The notes under the pieces were generated by a model. The model ran no database searches, was not told where the DNA came from, and saw only the letters and a list, made by a program, of their open reading frames with translations. This document shows positions 1 through 8,068 of a stretch of 44,090 nucleotides of DNA, in pieces (position 1 is the first letter of the stretch; every line of letters begins with the position of its first letter). The position numbers were made by a program, and so were the translations under genes. This stretch comes from Acidimicrobiaceae bacterium (lineage in GTDB: Bacteria; Actinomycetota; Acidimicrobiia; Acidimicrobiales; RAAP-2): contig PKYK01000071.1 of the NCBI GenBank assembly GCA_003133665.1, forward strand, positions 1 to 44,090, in the 5' to 3' direction.

Positions 1-411
1 CTGCACTCCGTGCCGATCGGCACCGGCGAGACGGACATCGACCATGTCGTGATTGGCCCACCTGGGGTGTTCACTCTCAACGCGAAGAACCACCTCGGCA
101 AGCGCGTCACTGTCTACGAGAAGGCGATCTACGTCAGCGGATCGAAGCAGCCCTACCTCGCGAAGTCAAGGGCAGAGGGCAAGCGCGCCACGAAGCTGCT
201 GGGCACCGCGTGCAACTTCCCAGTGACAGTGACGCCGATGCTCGTCCTTATGGCCAACGAACTGAACTTCAAGAGCAGACCGACTGATGTGCACGTCGTT
301 GCCCGGAAGCGGGTGGCGAACTGGCTCGCCAGCCAACCATCTCGGCTAACACCCGCAGATATTGAGTCGATCTACGCGGCGGCACGCCGTCGATCTACGT
401 GGGTCAGTTGA
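1..411 (+). CDS. NERD-domain protein, C-terminal part (5' end outside window)
   Basis: The reading frame is open from base 1, so the gene begins upstream and only about 136 residues are visible. The segment TGETDIDHVVIGPPGVFTLN followed by KNH is the core of the NERD (nuclease-related) domain, a PD-(D/E)XK-like fold found in proteins acting on nucleic acids. The aspartates of DID and the lysine of AKNH are candidate active-site residues by family knowledge. The protein stops about 130 residues after this motif with no helicase or kinase domain attached, so this is the terminal domain of the protein. It lies 62 bp from the convergent Mrr-like endonuclease, which fits a restriction or defence patch. 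The full length and any N-terminal domain are unknown. Confidence 0.75.
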   Translation: MHSVPIGTGETDIDHVVIGPPGVFTLNAKNHLGKRVTVYEKAIYVSGSKQPYLAKSRAEGKRATKLLGTACNFPVTVTPMLVLMANELNFKSRPTDVHVVARKRVANWLASQPSRLTPADIESIYAAARRRSTWVS

Positions 412-473
412 GAGCACATCGTTGGGCGAGATTCACCAGAATCTGGGCGAAGGGGCTACTGACGGTTCTCTTG

Positions 474-1367
474 TCAGTTTGGAGACAAATAATAGATCGC
501 TTTTAGCGGCATCAATTGCCTCGATTGCTCAGGAATCCTCGAGTAGTTCTCAATCCACAAATCGATCAGATCATCAACGTCAATAAGTGAGATTCGCCGG
601 GTTTCTTGGTGGCGAGCCTCGGATTGCGCTTCAGTGGTAAATCCCCCAAGCGCAATGAAGATACCCACGTCGGTGCCACTGATCACAGCAATGAAAGACC
701 GAATCTCGTCAACCCGTATCTTGTCCGCTCGACGCTTCACTTGGACACGTATTCGCGGACCACTTGCTCCAAGAGGATCTGTGAAGGCAACGATATCCAC
801 ACCCTTGTCGGGGCCCGGAGGCGCGACCCAAGCGACGTGGTAACCCATCGCTCGCAGCAGAGCAGCGACAAGGTCCTGCACGTCATAAGGATTCATCTTC
901 GCAAGATGATCTCGAGTTTCCTGCCGAGCTGTTTCCTCCGCCTCTTCTAGAGTGATCGACGAAAATGGCTGATCGATCTCAGCCTCTGTGGAGGGATCAC
1001 CGATCTCCGAAGCTGGTTCACCTTTTCTCCAAATTCGATACAGACGTACCGCTTCGCGCATAAAGTCAGCGTCATCTTGAAACTCCGCAGCTGCTGCAAG
1101 GCCATCAGGGGTAACCTTCCACGTACCTTTGTCCTTCGTCATCCACCCAGCCTTGACCGGACTGATTGTTTGAAATCGAATGATCTTGTCGAATCGACGT
1201 GAACCGGGTCTACCTTCATACTCTGATTGTTCAAAATCGGTCGGAGGAAGTGCGGACTCCACCGATCGGATAACGTCACGAGCCGAGACTCCATCAGGAT
1301 ACTTTGCCAACACGTTGAATACCGCTCGTATCAGTTCGCCAGATCGTTGACGTGTTATCTCAGCCAC
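474..1367 (-). CDS. Mrr-type restriction endonuclease
   Basis: This 297-aa protein has the layout of Mrr-family restriction enzymes. The N-terminal part (about residues 1-100) looks like the winged-helix Mrr_N domain. The C-terminal part carries the Mrr_cat PD-(D/E)XK nuclease core: a helix NPYDVQDLVAALLRAMGY, then GVDIVAF with D191, then RVQVKRR with Q209 and K211 as the Q-x-K variant of the catalytic triad. Family members cut modified DNA. The start is GTG at 1367, chosen because a G-rich Shine-Dalgarno sequence lies 6-7 bases upstream; no earlier start fits better. It converges on the NERD gene. No methyltransferase is adjacent, as expected for a modification-dependent enzyme. The family call is strong; the exact substrate is not readable. 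Confidence 0.85.
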   Translation of the reverse strand: MAEITRQRSGELIRAVFNVLAKYPDGVSARDVIRSVESALPPTDFEQSEYEGRPGSRRFDKIIRFQTISPVKAGWMTKDKGTWKVTPDGLAAAAEFQDDADFMREAVRLYRIWRKGEPASEIGDPSTEAEIDQPFSSITLEEAEETARQETRDHLAKMNPYDVQDLVAALLRAMGYHVAWVAPPGPDKGVDIVAFTDPLGASGPRIRVQVKRRADKIRVDEIRSFIAVISGTDVGIFIALGGFTTEAQSEARHQETRRISLIDVDDLIDLWIENYSRIPEQSRQLMPLKAIYYLSPN

Positions 1368-1517
1368 TTGCTACCCCCCTTCTCCAGCACCTTCGATCAC
1401 CTCAGCACCTCATCCAATTACCAATCATCAATTGAACTCCACAATCTCGAGCGTATATGCGGAGTCCCATTGCCATAAGCCCTCGACAGTCAAAACGGCG
1501 TGGAACGCCAGTTCCGC

Positions 1518-2090
1518 CTACCCACCTGCTCTTCTCTTCCTCCATTTCGGAACCGGTGGCAAGGCCTCAAAGGACTTTCTGAGTTCCTCGGTGTACTCGG
1601 ATGACTTCCCCCGATAGTTGGCAAGCAACCGATCAAACTCCTGCTTAGACGTCGCGTCTCCGGCCATCTCGATGTGTTGTCTCTTGTTCTGCATCGCTGA
1701 GCGGACGTTGTCAAAAGCGATCCCAACATAGTTCAGAGACTCAATTACTGAATCATGCAGCTTTTGGAAATTCGGATCCTTCATGATGAGATCAGCTTCG
1801 GCCACAACCTCATCCTCCACAAGTGGCATCATTGGTGGGTCGGATTCCTCACCCGTCACCGCGACTTTCCCCATCCAACTGGCACGCTCATCGCACTTTC
1901 GAATCCATGTTTGCAGAAGTACATGCACTCTCCGATTCATTTCTTCGCGAGCGACGAGACGGGCCGCAAGAAGCTGGGTCTCGTTCGTCCGTTTCGAGAA
2001 GATAGAAGTAGGTACGGCAACAGCCATGCCACCGACTAATGCACTTCCCAACGAGAAGAGCCCGGTTAGTTCTGCATTCGAAAGGTGCAT
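1518..2090 (-). CDS. Small membrane-anchored hypothetical protein
   Basis: The protein has 190 residues if translation starts at the ATG at 2090. That codon has a perfect AGGAGG ribosome site five bases upstream, and I prefer it to an upstream in-frame start at 2180 with no such site. Residues 9-25 (TGLFSLGSALVGGMAVAV) form one hydrophobic segment near the N-terminus, so it is probably anchored with a mostly soluble C-terminus. The rest is charged and helical (EEMNRRVHVLLQTWIRK, KLHDSVIESLNYVG), which resembles small phage- or defence-associated proteins of unknown function. I do not recognise a family. It is transcribed toward the Mrr-like gene with a gap of about 150 bases, so the two may share a transcript. 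Confidence 0.6.
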   Translation of the reverse strand: MHLSNAELTGLFSLGSALVGGMAVAVPTSIFSKRTNETQLLAARLVAREEMNRRVHVLLQTWIRKCDERASWMGKVAVTGEESDPPMMPLVEDEVVAEADLIMKDPNFQKLHDSVIESLNYVGIAFDNVRSAMQNKRQHIEMAGDATSKQEFDRLLANYRGKSSEYTEELRKSFEALPPVPKWRKRRAGG

Positions 2091-2340
2091 CAGCGCCTCC
2101 TGACAAGATCCAGTCTGACAGCGGAGCGGACACACGGTGCGTCGAGGCTGCTCCAAACATCTCAATGACCGCACCAACAATCACAAAATTGCCAACGTTA
2201 GCAACATGGGCCGAAATCGTCCAGCGCAATGCCTACCTGGCCACACTGTCAATGGGACACTTGTTAACAACGCGTGACGGGCGACAACGAGGGTTGCCCC
2301 TTCATCGAAGCTATATCGAACGTATAGGAGAGTTGAGCGA

Positions 2341-3819
2341 GTGACCGGCTTCAAGATGCTGTTCGACAGCAATGTCTTCTATGCGTGCGAAGACATCAAT
2401 CCTCGACACCAGCATGTGAACGCCAAGCTCGCAACCCGGCTAAAAGAGCTCGCCATCGAGTTCGATTGCGAACTCTTTCTCAGTCCCGCAACTAAACGTG
2501 ACATAGATCGAGCCCCCAGCCCTCAATTGAGGGAGGCGACGCACCTCAAGAGACGTCAATGGAAGACACTCGCAGAGCCACACCGTCGAAATGATCTTCG
2601 GGAACGAGCAAACTACGCGCTGCCAATGTCAGAAAGGGACGCCGTCGATCTTGAGATGATTGCGGCTCTCGACAGCAGTGCCGTCGACTATCTAATCACC
2701 GAAGACGCCGCGCTCAGGACACATGCAGAATCGGCGGGCTTAGGACAAAAGGTCCTTTCGTTACTTGCTGCGATCGAGTACCTCCAGCGGCTCATCGGCG
2801 AGCCAGTCGTGCTTCCGACGCTTGAAAGAAGGGTCGCCTACGAAATCTCCATCGACGATCCGATCTTTGAGTCCCTGCGCACTGACTACCCACCTTTCGA
2901 TCAATGGTTCAAGAAGGCTCAAAACCAACATCGCGACTGCCTAGTGATCTCTGGCTACACCGATGGCATGGAAGGCATCGCCATATTGAAGATCGAAGAA
3001 GACCGGCCGCATGGAGTAGCAGGCAAGGTACTAAAGGTTTGCACCTTCAAGATCTCGACCACCGCCCTTGGGGCAAAGAGGGGTGAGTTACTTCTCAAGG
3101 GCGTCTTTCACTACGCGGAGGAGAGCGATGTAGATCAGATCTACGTCGAGGTTCTCCCGTCCCATGACGACGTCATCCAACTATTCATCCAGTTTGGATT
3201 CAAGCCACTCGAGACTCTATCGAAGAAAGGCGAATCGATTCTAGTGAAGTCCCGGCGACCGCCAACTGACATTTCACTGATTGACCCTTTCACGTTCCAT
3301 CGAGACTTCGGCCCACCTGCCGTATTAGTCCGCACCGCATTGGTGGTGCCAATCCAACCCCATTGGCACGACATGCTATTCCCGGAGTGCCGGTTGCAGG
3401 GCCAACTGATCGGCCCCGATCCATCGGGAAACGCAATCCTGAAGGCTTATCTTTGCCGATCAAACATTCGAACCATCGAACATGGCGACCTGCTGGTCTT
3501 CTATCGTTCACACGATCTTCATTCGGTGTCTGTAATCGGAGTAGTCGAAAAGGCGTTTCGCTTTGATAATCCAATCGAACTTCGCGCCTTCGTTGGACCG
3601 CGCACCGTCTACACTGACGCAGAAATTCGCCAACTATGCGAACCTAGTGGCTTCGTTCTGGCTATTTTGTTTCGTCAAGATCGTGTTGTGCCACATCCTT
3701 GGTCGCTTGAAGATCTAAAGCAGCACGGAGTGGTGACGAGCGCCCCGCAATCAGTCCAGAGAATCACTAACGAAGGAGCACTCAGTTGGTTACGAACGCA
3801 ACTCAACGCGCCGCGTTGA
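2341..3819 (+). CDS. PIN-GNAT multidomain protein with C-terminal ASCH/EVE-like region
   Basis: This 492-aa protein appears to be a fusion. Residues 1-150 look like a PIN ribonuclease domain: LFDSNVFY with D9, an acidic stretch SERDAVDLEMIAALD, and YLITEDAALR with a late aspartate, in the order of PIN metal ligands. About residues 160-300 resemble a GNAT acetyltransferase (KVCTFKIS, then RGELLLKGVFHYAEES, then IYVEVLPSHDDVIQLFIQFGF, matching the A and B motif region). The last 180 residues are beta-rich (HGDLLVFYRSH, SVIGVVEKAFRF) and recall ASCH or EVE-like modules. The start is GTG with an AGGAG site upstream. The stop TGA overlaps an ATG of the downstream ASCH gene, so the two are translationally coupled. 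By inference, an RNA-targeting toxin or defence protein; the domain borders are by eye. Confidence 0.7.
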   Translation: MTGFKMLFDSNVFYACEDINPRHQHVNAKLATRLKELAIEFDCELFLSPATKRDIDRAPSPQLREATHLKRRQWKTLAEPHRRNDLRERANYALPMSERDAVDLEMIAALDSSAVDYLITEDAALRTHAESAGLGQKVLSLLAAIEYLQRLIGEPVVLPTLERRVAYEISIDDPIFESLRTDYPPFDQWFKKAQNQHRDCLVISGYTDGMEGIAILKIEEDRPHGVAGKVLKVCTFKISTTALGAKRGELLLKGVFHYAEESDVDQIYVEVLPSHDDVIQLFIQFGFKPLETLSKKGESILVKSRRPPTDISLIDPFTFHRDFGPPAVLVRTALVVPIQPHWHDMLFPECRLQGQLIGPDPSGNAILKAYLCRSNIRTIEHGDLLVFYRSHDLHSVSVIGVVEKAFRFDNPIELRAFVGPRTVYTDAEIRQLCEPSGFVLAILFRQDRVVPHPWSLEDLKQHGVVTSAPQSVQRITNEGALSWLRTQLNAPR

Positions 3820-4196
3820 TGTCAATTCGTCCGCCTTTCGCGCGGGCAATTTTGGAAGGAACAAAACTGGTCGAATTTCGAAAGCGCCGACTAGCTGAGG
3901 ACATTGACCGAGTGGTTATCTACACGACATCCCCAGTACAAGCTATCGTGGGCGAGTTTCGAGTTCAAGAACAGATCACGGCGAGTCCTTCTGAGCTATG
4001 GCGTCGATACTCGAAGATTGCAGGTATCGATAGGGCATCATTTTTCGAGTATTTCGCTGGAACCGCTGACGCCGTAGGAATCTTGATCGAGCATGTCACG
4101 AGATACGAACGGTCGCAGTCGCTCGAGGAGTTCGATCCTGGTTCGCGCGCGCCACAAAGCTTCAGGTACATAGCATTGGCCCCCGGACGCCCATAG
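3786..4196 (+). CDS. ASCH-domain protein
   Basis: This small protein (136 aa from TTG at 3786, or 125 aa from ATG at 3819) begins its conserved part with LMSIRPPFARAILEGTKLVE and FRKRR. That is the diagnostic ASCH pattern: SIRPP, a helix, then a basic VEFRKR strand. ASCH domains belong to the PUA-like superfamily and are predicted or shown to bind RNA. Two starts are credible. TTG at 3786 has a GAAGGAG site at good spacing but overlaps the upstream gene by 34 bases. ATG at 3819 overlaps that gene's stop by one base. The upstream protein ends in a similar beta-rich module, so the pair probably works as a unit. The gene ends just before the tRNA-Glu-like remnant. Confidence 0.8.
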   Translation: MVTNATQRAALMSIRPPFARAILEGTKLVEFRKRRLAEDIDRVVIYTTSPVQAIVGEFRVQEQITASPSELWRRYSKIAGIDRASFFEYFAGTADAVGILIEHVTRYERSQSLEEFDPGSRAPQSFRYIALAPGRP

Positions 4197-4253
4197 AACG
4201 CTCGAGGGTCTGCCGTCGAATTAGTCGGCTCCTCTGGCCGGAACATTTCGCGT

Positions 4254-4281
4254 CCTTAGTGCCCGTGGAGTGCGCGCGACC
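4254..4281 (+). repeat. Degenerate arm-type repeat (copy 1)
   Basis: CCTTAGTGCCCGTGGAGTGC resembles CCTTAGCGCCCGTGAAGCGC at 9427 and the repeats at 44042. It starts 106 bases before the anticodon loop of the tRNA-Glu remnant; copy 2 starts 107 bases before the anticodon loop of the tRNA-Gly remnant. The fixed spacing suggests integrase arm-binding sites next to an attachment core. Confidence 0.5.
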
Positions 4282-4351
4282 AAGAAAAGAAGGGAACTGG
4301 TCACTAGAAACACCAGTTGATCAGCGATTCTCCTACTGGCAGTTACAAAGG

Positions 4352-4400
4352 ACTACCACCCTTTCAAGGTGGTGGCACGGGTTCGAGTCCCCTCAATGGA
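4352..4400 (+). pseudogene. tRNA-Glu(TTC)-like 3' remnant
   Basis: CCACC-CTTTCAA-GGTGG forms a perfect five-pair anticodon arm with anticodon TTC (glutamate). It is followed by GCACGGGTTCGAGTCCC, a standard T-arm start. After that the match to a tRNA breaks down: the last T-stem pair next to CCCCT is mismatched, the 3' acceptor strand CAATGGA has no partner upstream, and the D-loop candidate is too long. It is therefore a remnant, probably an old attachment site left by an integrated element, and not a working tRNA. Confidence 0.65.
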
Positions 4401-4914
4401 GACCCTCAATGGTGCAATGGATTTCAAATGCGAGCCTACGACGTCGAAGAAGCCCACATGCTGTTGCACGTTGGCCTGTAGTGACCCGACGTAACCACAA
4501 CTGTTCCGTCTTACGTGCCCATGTGGTGCCCATTTCTTGGCAGCAGCTCACCGGTCCGTACGACGGCAAGCAAATCCCCATAAGTTTGGCTTCTTCTGAA
4601 ATATGGTCCACAGATCGATACCGGAGTTCGGTACCAATTTTCCTGATGCGTGGCGTTCACAGAGTGAACGTACGCACTTTAGTGATTGGCGTCGATCCCT
4701 TCGACTCGCCCAAGTAGACGTCAGTCTCGAGTTGCCCCCGCGCGGGACCGACACCGGATGTTGGCTTTTGCAGAACTCCCTTGACGTAACTCGACCTGTA
4801 CTCACCACTCATGACTTCTCGTGATCGACTCTCGCTACGTGGCCTCAGGGCGAGCTATGGAGATTTCCAATGACCGGCCAGCACTACGCCACCCACCTGG
4901 GCTAAAGTTTTCCT

Positions 4915-5376
4915 ATGACACTAGATAAAGAAGTAAATAGCGCGCACGGCGATCAGTCCCCAATCAGGTTTCGACTCAACGCTTCATCAGGCGTTCCGAC
5001 CTACGTCCAACTCATTATTCAGGTCGAGCAGGCGTTGCGCATCGGCTATCTCAACGTCGGCGACCGCCTTCCTCGAATAAAGGAGGTGGTCGAGTCCCTC
5101 GCCATCAATCCCAACACGGTGCTGAAGGCGTACCGGGAGCTTGAAACCAAAGGAATCGCAGCGGGGCGGCCCGGGGTCGGCACCTTCATCGTCGCATCGC
5201 CCCCCACGCTCAGTGCTGAGGCGTTCGAGAAGCTCCGACAGGAATTCATCGACGGATGGCTCGAATCCGCAACAAAGGCAGGCCTCGATCACGCCGACAT
5301 CATGACTCTCATCCAGAGCACGTTGGAGTCACTCAGTCATTCGTCGTCGATCCGGATTGGAAGTGTCAGCCAATGA
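4915..5376 (+). CDS. GntR-family transcriptional regulator, YtrA type
   Basis: The protein is 153 residues. The N-terminal winged helix-turn-helix is clear: PTYVQLIIQVEQALRIGYLN, then GDRLPRIKEVVESLAINPNT with VLKAYRELETKGI, then GRPGVGTFI as the wing. The effector region is short (about 50 residues), which defines the YtrA subfamily that usually represses a neighbouring ABC transporter operon. The stop overlaps the ATG of the ATPase gene (ATGA), so regulator, ATPase and permease form one operon. By family knowledge it likely represses its own operon until a cell-envelope or small-molecule signal relieves it. No operator palindrome is obvious in the upstream sequence. Confidence 0.9.
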   Translation: MTLDKEVNSAHGDQSPIRFRLNASSGVPTYVQLIIQVEQALRIGYLNVGDRLPRIKEVVESLAINPNTVLKAYRELETKGIAAGRPGVGTFIVASPPTLSAEAFEKLRQEFIDGWLESATKAGLDHADIMTLIQSTLESLSHSSSIRIGSVSQ

Positions 5377-6251
5377 CCAGTGCCGTTCAGATAGAAGCCG
5401 TCTCACGCCGATTCCGGAAACGCACTGCCCTGCGATCAGTTACGGCGACAATCCCTTCGGGAAGTGTTACTGCGCTCGTTGGATCCAACGGCGCGGGAAA
5501 GACGACTCTCCTCAACCTCGTAACCGGCCTACTCACCCCATCGACAGGCGCCATATCCTTATTCGAGAACCTGGCTCCCGGATCCTTGGAGACGCTAGAG
5601 AGAATTGCCTACGTCGCACAAGATGGTCCGGTGTCCACTAGTCGGACCGTGGGTGACGCCGTGCACATCGCCCGTGCTTTCAACGTTATATTCGACTTTG
5701 ATGCTGCGGTCGTTCGCCTCCAACGCCTCGACATCGATCTCAAACAGAGAGTGTCGAAACTCTCTGGCGGTCAACGTGCTCAACTCGCCATCACCTTGGC
5801 CCTCGCGCGCTCACCGGAGCTTCTAGTCCTCGATGAACCACTGTCCAGCCTCGACCCCATCGCCCGACGGGACCTACTGGGCGAGCTCATGGGACACTGC
5901 GCCGATAGCGGCATGACCATCATCTTCTCTTCACACGTCATTGCGGAACTTGAGAAGATTGCAAGCCACCTCGTGCTCATCAGGGACGGGGAGGCAGTGG
6001 TGGCGGGGGAAATCGACGTACTTCTGGAACAACACCGAATCTTCACGGGAACGGCGACAGAAGCCGGGCTCGTGCACGATGGCCGCGGGTCGGTAATCTC
6101 TCAGGCCCATCCATTGACCCTCGCTCCGCGAGTCATCCGATTCGAACTCCCGCCACCCACTAATGCCCTTCTCACACCCGTGACGCTGGAGGATCTTGCC
6201 TACGCCTACCTCGAACACGCTCCCTCTGGTTCAGGAGAACTACCAAAATGA
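5373..6251 (+). CDS. ABC transporter ATP-binding protein
   Basis: The 292-aa ATPase has all canonical motifs: Walker A GSNGAGKTT at residues 37-45, the signature LSGGQRAQLAIT, Walker B LLVLDEP, and a switch histidine in IIFSSHV. The start is the ATG at 5373, overlapping the GntR stop in ATGA; the frame is open further upstream but only inside the regulator gene. It couples to the permease through another ATGA overlap. The roughly 70-residue tail after the switch region is typical of CcmA/YtrB-like exporters. With the permease it should form a homodimeric or 2+2 exporter at the membrane. The substrate is unknown; YtrA-linked exporters are often induced by cell-wall antibiotics. Confidence 0.93.
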   Translation: MTSAVQIEAVSRRFRKRTALRSVTATIPSGSVTALVGSNGAGKTTLLNLVTGLLTPSTGAISLFENLAPGSLETLERIAYVAQDGPVSTSRTVGDAVHIARAFNVIFDFDAAVVRLQRLDIDLKQRVSKLSGGQRAQLAITLALARSPELLVLDEPLSSLDPIARRDLLGELMGHCADSGMTIIFSSHVIAELEKIASHLVLIRDGEAVVAGEIDVLLEQHRIFTGTATEAGLVHDGRGSVISQAHPLTLAPRVIRFELPPPTNALLTPVTLEDLAYAYLEHAPSGSGELPK

Positions 6252-7279
6252 CAGCGACCCTCACTCCCACAACGGCCGTGCCTAGAACCAAAGCCACCTG
6301 GCTACCGCGGCTAGTGCCAGGGATCCTCAGACTCCACCGCACCGCGCTGATCAGCGTCGCCGTGATCTATCTGGCCTTCACTGCCGTTGCTCTTATGGTC
6401 GTCCACCAAGTCGGTCATCCGAGGGCAGTCATTCTCGCAGGACAGGTCTTCAACGGCACTCTTTACAGCATTTCGACGTACGCCTTCTACCTGCCAGTCC
6501 TCGTGGCAGTCTTCATCGGAGCGCCGATGTTCGCGCGCCCTCTCGAGACCGGCACCTTCCGCTTCGCTTGGACTCAAGGCGTGGGACGCCGACGACTGGT
6601 GGCCACGACGCTTATGGTCTTCGTCCTCGAGCTGACCGTCCTGTCTATCCCCTTGGGAATCGTCCTTAGTCGGCTCTGGTTCGATCTCTCGCCTCAATTT
6701 TGGAATGTCTGGACCAATCGCGTCTTCTTCACTAACCCGTGGATGATGACATTCTCCAGCGTGATTGGGCTCCTCGTCGGTGCACTCCTTGGCGTCGTCT
6801 TTCGTCGCGTGCTTACAGCGTTGGCCGCAACAACCTCGATAATGATCGCCATCTACTTGTGGGCGACCACATTCCCCTTCTTCCAAGAGACTCTCCTCTG
6901 GTTCGCAAAGCGGATGCCCTCGAGCTATCCGGGTGTTCCCTTGGAAAATGGCAATTACCTGGCCCACTATGACTACAGCAGCGTCAATCTTTACTTCACT
7001 GACCGACTTGGACACGTCCTGAGTATGAACCAGTTCAACAGCCAGATCTACCCCAAGCTGCCACAAGCCCAGAAATTGGCTCTCAATCAAAACGCCGCCC
7101 CCGAACTACATCGGCTCGGTCTGCAGGAATGGCAAGGCTCGCTCTTTCACCCACAGTTCCATGGATTTCTCTCGATGTGGATAGGGTTCGGAATCGTCGC
7201 AGTCATCGCGCTGGTTGTGGCAATCTTCGCCTTCATCGGCGGCAATGATCAATTACTTCTTCGGCGTAGGCGGCTGTAG
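6248..7279 (+). CDS. ABC transporter permease
   Basis: The 343-aa integral membrane protein has about six hydrophobic segments: TALISVAVIYLAFTAVALMV, TYAFYLPVLVAVFIGAPMFA, a third around LMVFVLELTVLSIPLGIVL, one at VIGLLVGALLGVVF, one at SIMIAIYLWATTF, and a last one near the C-terminus (MWIGFGIVAVIALVVAIFAF). A roughly 100-residue extracytoplasmic loop lies before the last segment (SSYPGVPLENGNYLAHYDYS and onward), typical of actinobacterial ABC-2-like permeases with YtrA regulators. The short motif GTFRFAWTQGVGRRR after the second segment is the coupling region common in this group. Translation is coupled to the ATPase. The substrate cannot be read. Confidence 0.85.
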   Translation: MTATLTPTTAVPRTKATWLPRLVPGILRLHRTALISVAVIYLAFTAVALMVVHQVGHPRAVILAGQVFNGTLYSISTYAFYLPVLVAVFIGAPMFARPLETGTFRFAWTQGVGRRRLVATTLMVFVLELTVLSIPLGIVLSRLWFDLSPQFWNVWTNRVFFTNPWMMTFSSVIGLLVGALLGVVFRRVLTALAATTSIMIAIYLWATTFPFFQETLLWFAKRMPSSYPGVPLENGNYLAHYDYSSVNLYFTDRLGHVLSMNQFNSQIYPKLPQAQKLALNQNAAPELHRLGLQEWQGSLFHPQFHGFLSMWIGFGIVAVIALVVAIFAFIGGNDQLLLRRRRL

Positions 7280-7510
7280 TTGCCACCACGCAACAGCGGG
7301 CACCTGTAGGGGCAGGCGATTGCAACTCGTCGGTTGCTGGAGTACCCATGCTCTTAGGGTTCCAAAGATTCACTGAACTGAGCACGCTTTGCCAATGGCC
7401 CGATGGAGTGCGATGGTCCTTCGTTTGCAACCCTTTTCGTAGTTCGTCCAAGGCCAGTCGGTTGATTTGTAAGATTCCGGCCCTTCGTTGAAGTAAACGA
7501 GGTAGAAGCT

Positions 7511-8068
7511 ATGAAGAAGAACCGACGACCCAGTGAGAACACATCGACACCCAGTCAGGGTGAGTTCGAGGCGTTCTACACCGACAACTACCGCGCCATC
7601 TCGCGCTACGTGGCGAGGCGCGTGCCGGCGAACTCCTACGACACGGTGGTGGCCTCAACGTTTGTCGTCGCGTGGCGAAAGTTCACCGCGGTGCCCAGCC
7701 CCTCACTGGCCTGGTTGTACCGGATCGCCAGCTACGAGGTCGCCCGTGAACGGGGACTTCTCGGACGTCAGCCTCAAACTGCTGAACTCAACGACTTGGA
7801 TTTGATCGACACCGCTCCCCTGGAAGAAGTGCTCGACGTCGCCAAAGCGTTCAGCCAGTTGTCCGAGAGTGATGCCGAACTCCTGCGACTCATGTACTGG
7901 GAGAACCTCAGTCGAAACGAGATTGCCGAACTACTCGGTCTGTCGGTCAATGCGGTGAACGTCCGCTATCACCGGGCACTCGAGCGCGTGTCAGGTGCCC
8001 TCAATCGTCTGGCCAGCGTTGCCCGTGCCGACCAGCCCACTAATTCAAACCCCAAGGAGAACCCATGA
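7511..8068 (+). CDS. ECF-type RNA polymerase sigma factor
   Basis: The 185-aa protein has sigma region 2 at about residues 18-90 (EFEAFYTDNYRAISRYVARR, then ASTFVVAWRKF, then LAWLYRIASYEVARE). Region 4 is at about residues 115-170, with the helix-turn-helix SRNEIAELLGLSVNAVNVRY followed by HRALERV. Region 3 is absent, as in the ECF group. Start ATG with GAGGTAGAAG upstream. The stop overlaps the start of the next gene (ATGA), which encodes a membrane-anchored protein with the layout of an anti-sigma factor. The pair probably directs a small regulon in response to an envelope signal; targets are not visible here. Confidence 0.9.
   Translation: MKKNRRPSENTSTPSQGEFEAFYTDNYRAISRYVARRVPANSYDTVVASTFVVAWRKFTAVPSPSLAWLYRIASYEVARERGLLGRQPQTAELNDLDLIDTAPLEEVLDVAKAFSQLSESDAELLRLMYWENLSRNEIAELLGLSVNAVNVRYHRALERVSGALNRLASVARADQPTNSNPKENP

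Larger units (their letters stand above)
4197..4914. other. Intergenic junction region with arm repeat and tRNA-Glu remnant
   Basis: I see no convincing gene in these roughly 700 bases. The longest open frame (4259-4717, plus) runs through the tRNA remnant, has no ribosome site and no recognisable protein. The stretch holds an arm-type repeat at 4254-4281, the tRNA-Glu(TTC)-like remnant at 4352-4400 and AT-richer sequence leading into the GntR gene. A TAAAGT hexamer about 6 bases before the ATG at 4915 could be a -10 box for a leaderless transcript; this is weak. Confidence 0.6.

Noticed and set aside
4259..4717. Open frame of 152 codons through the tRNA-Glu remnant
   Set aside because: It runs through a tRNA remnant and an arm repeat, has no ribosome site, and the protein is tryptophan- and arginine-rich without pattern.
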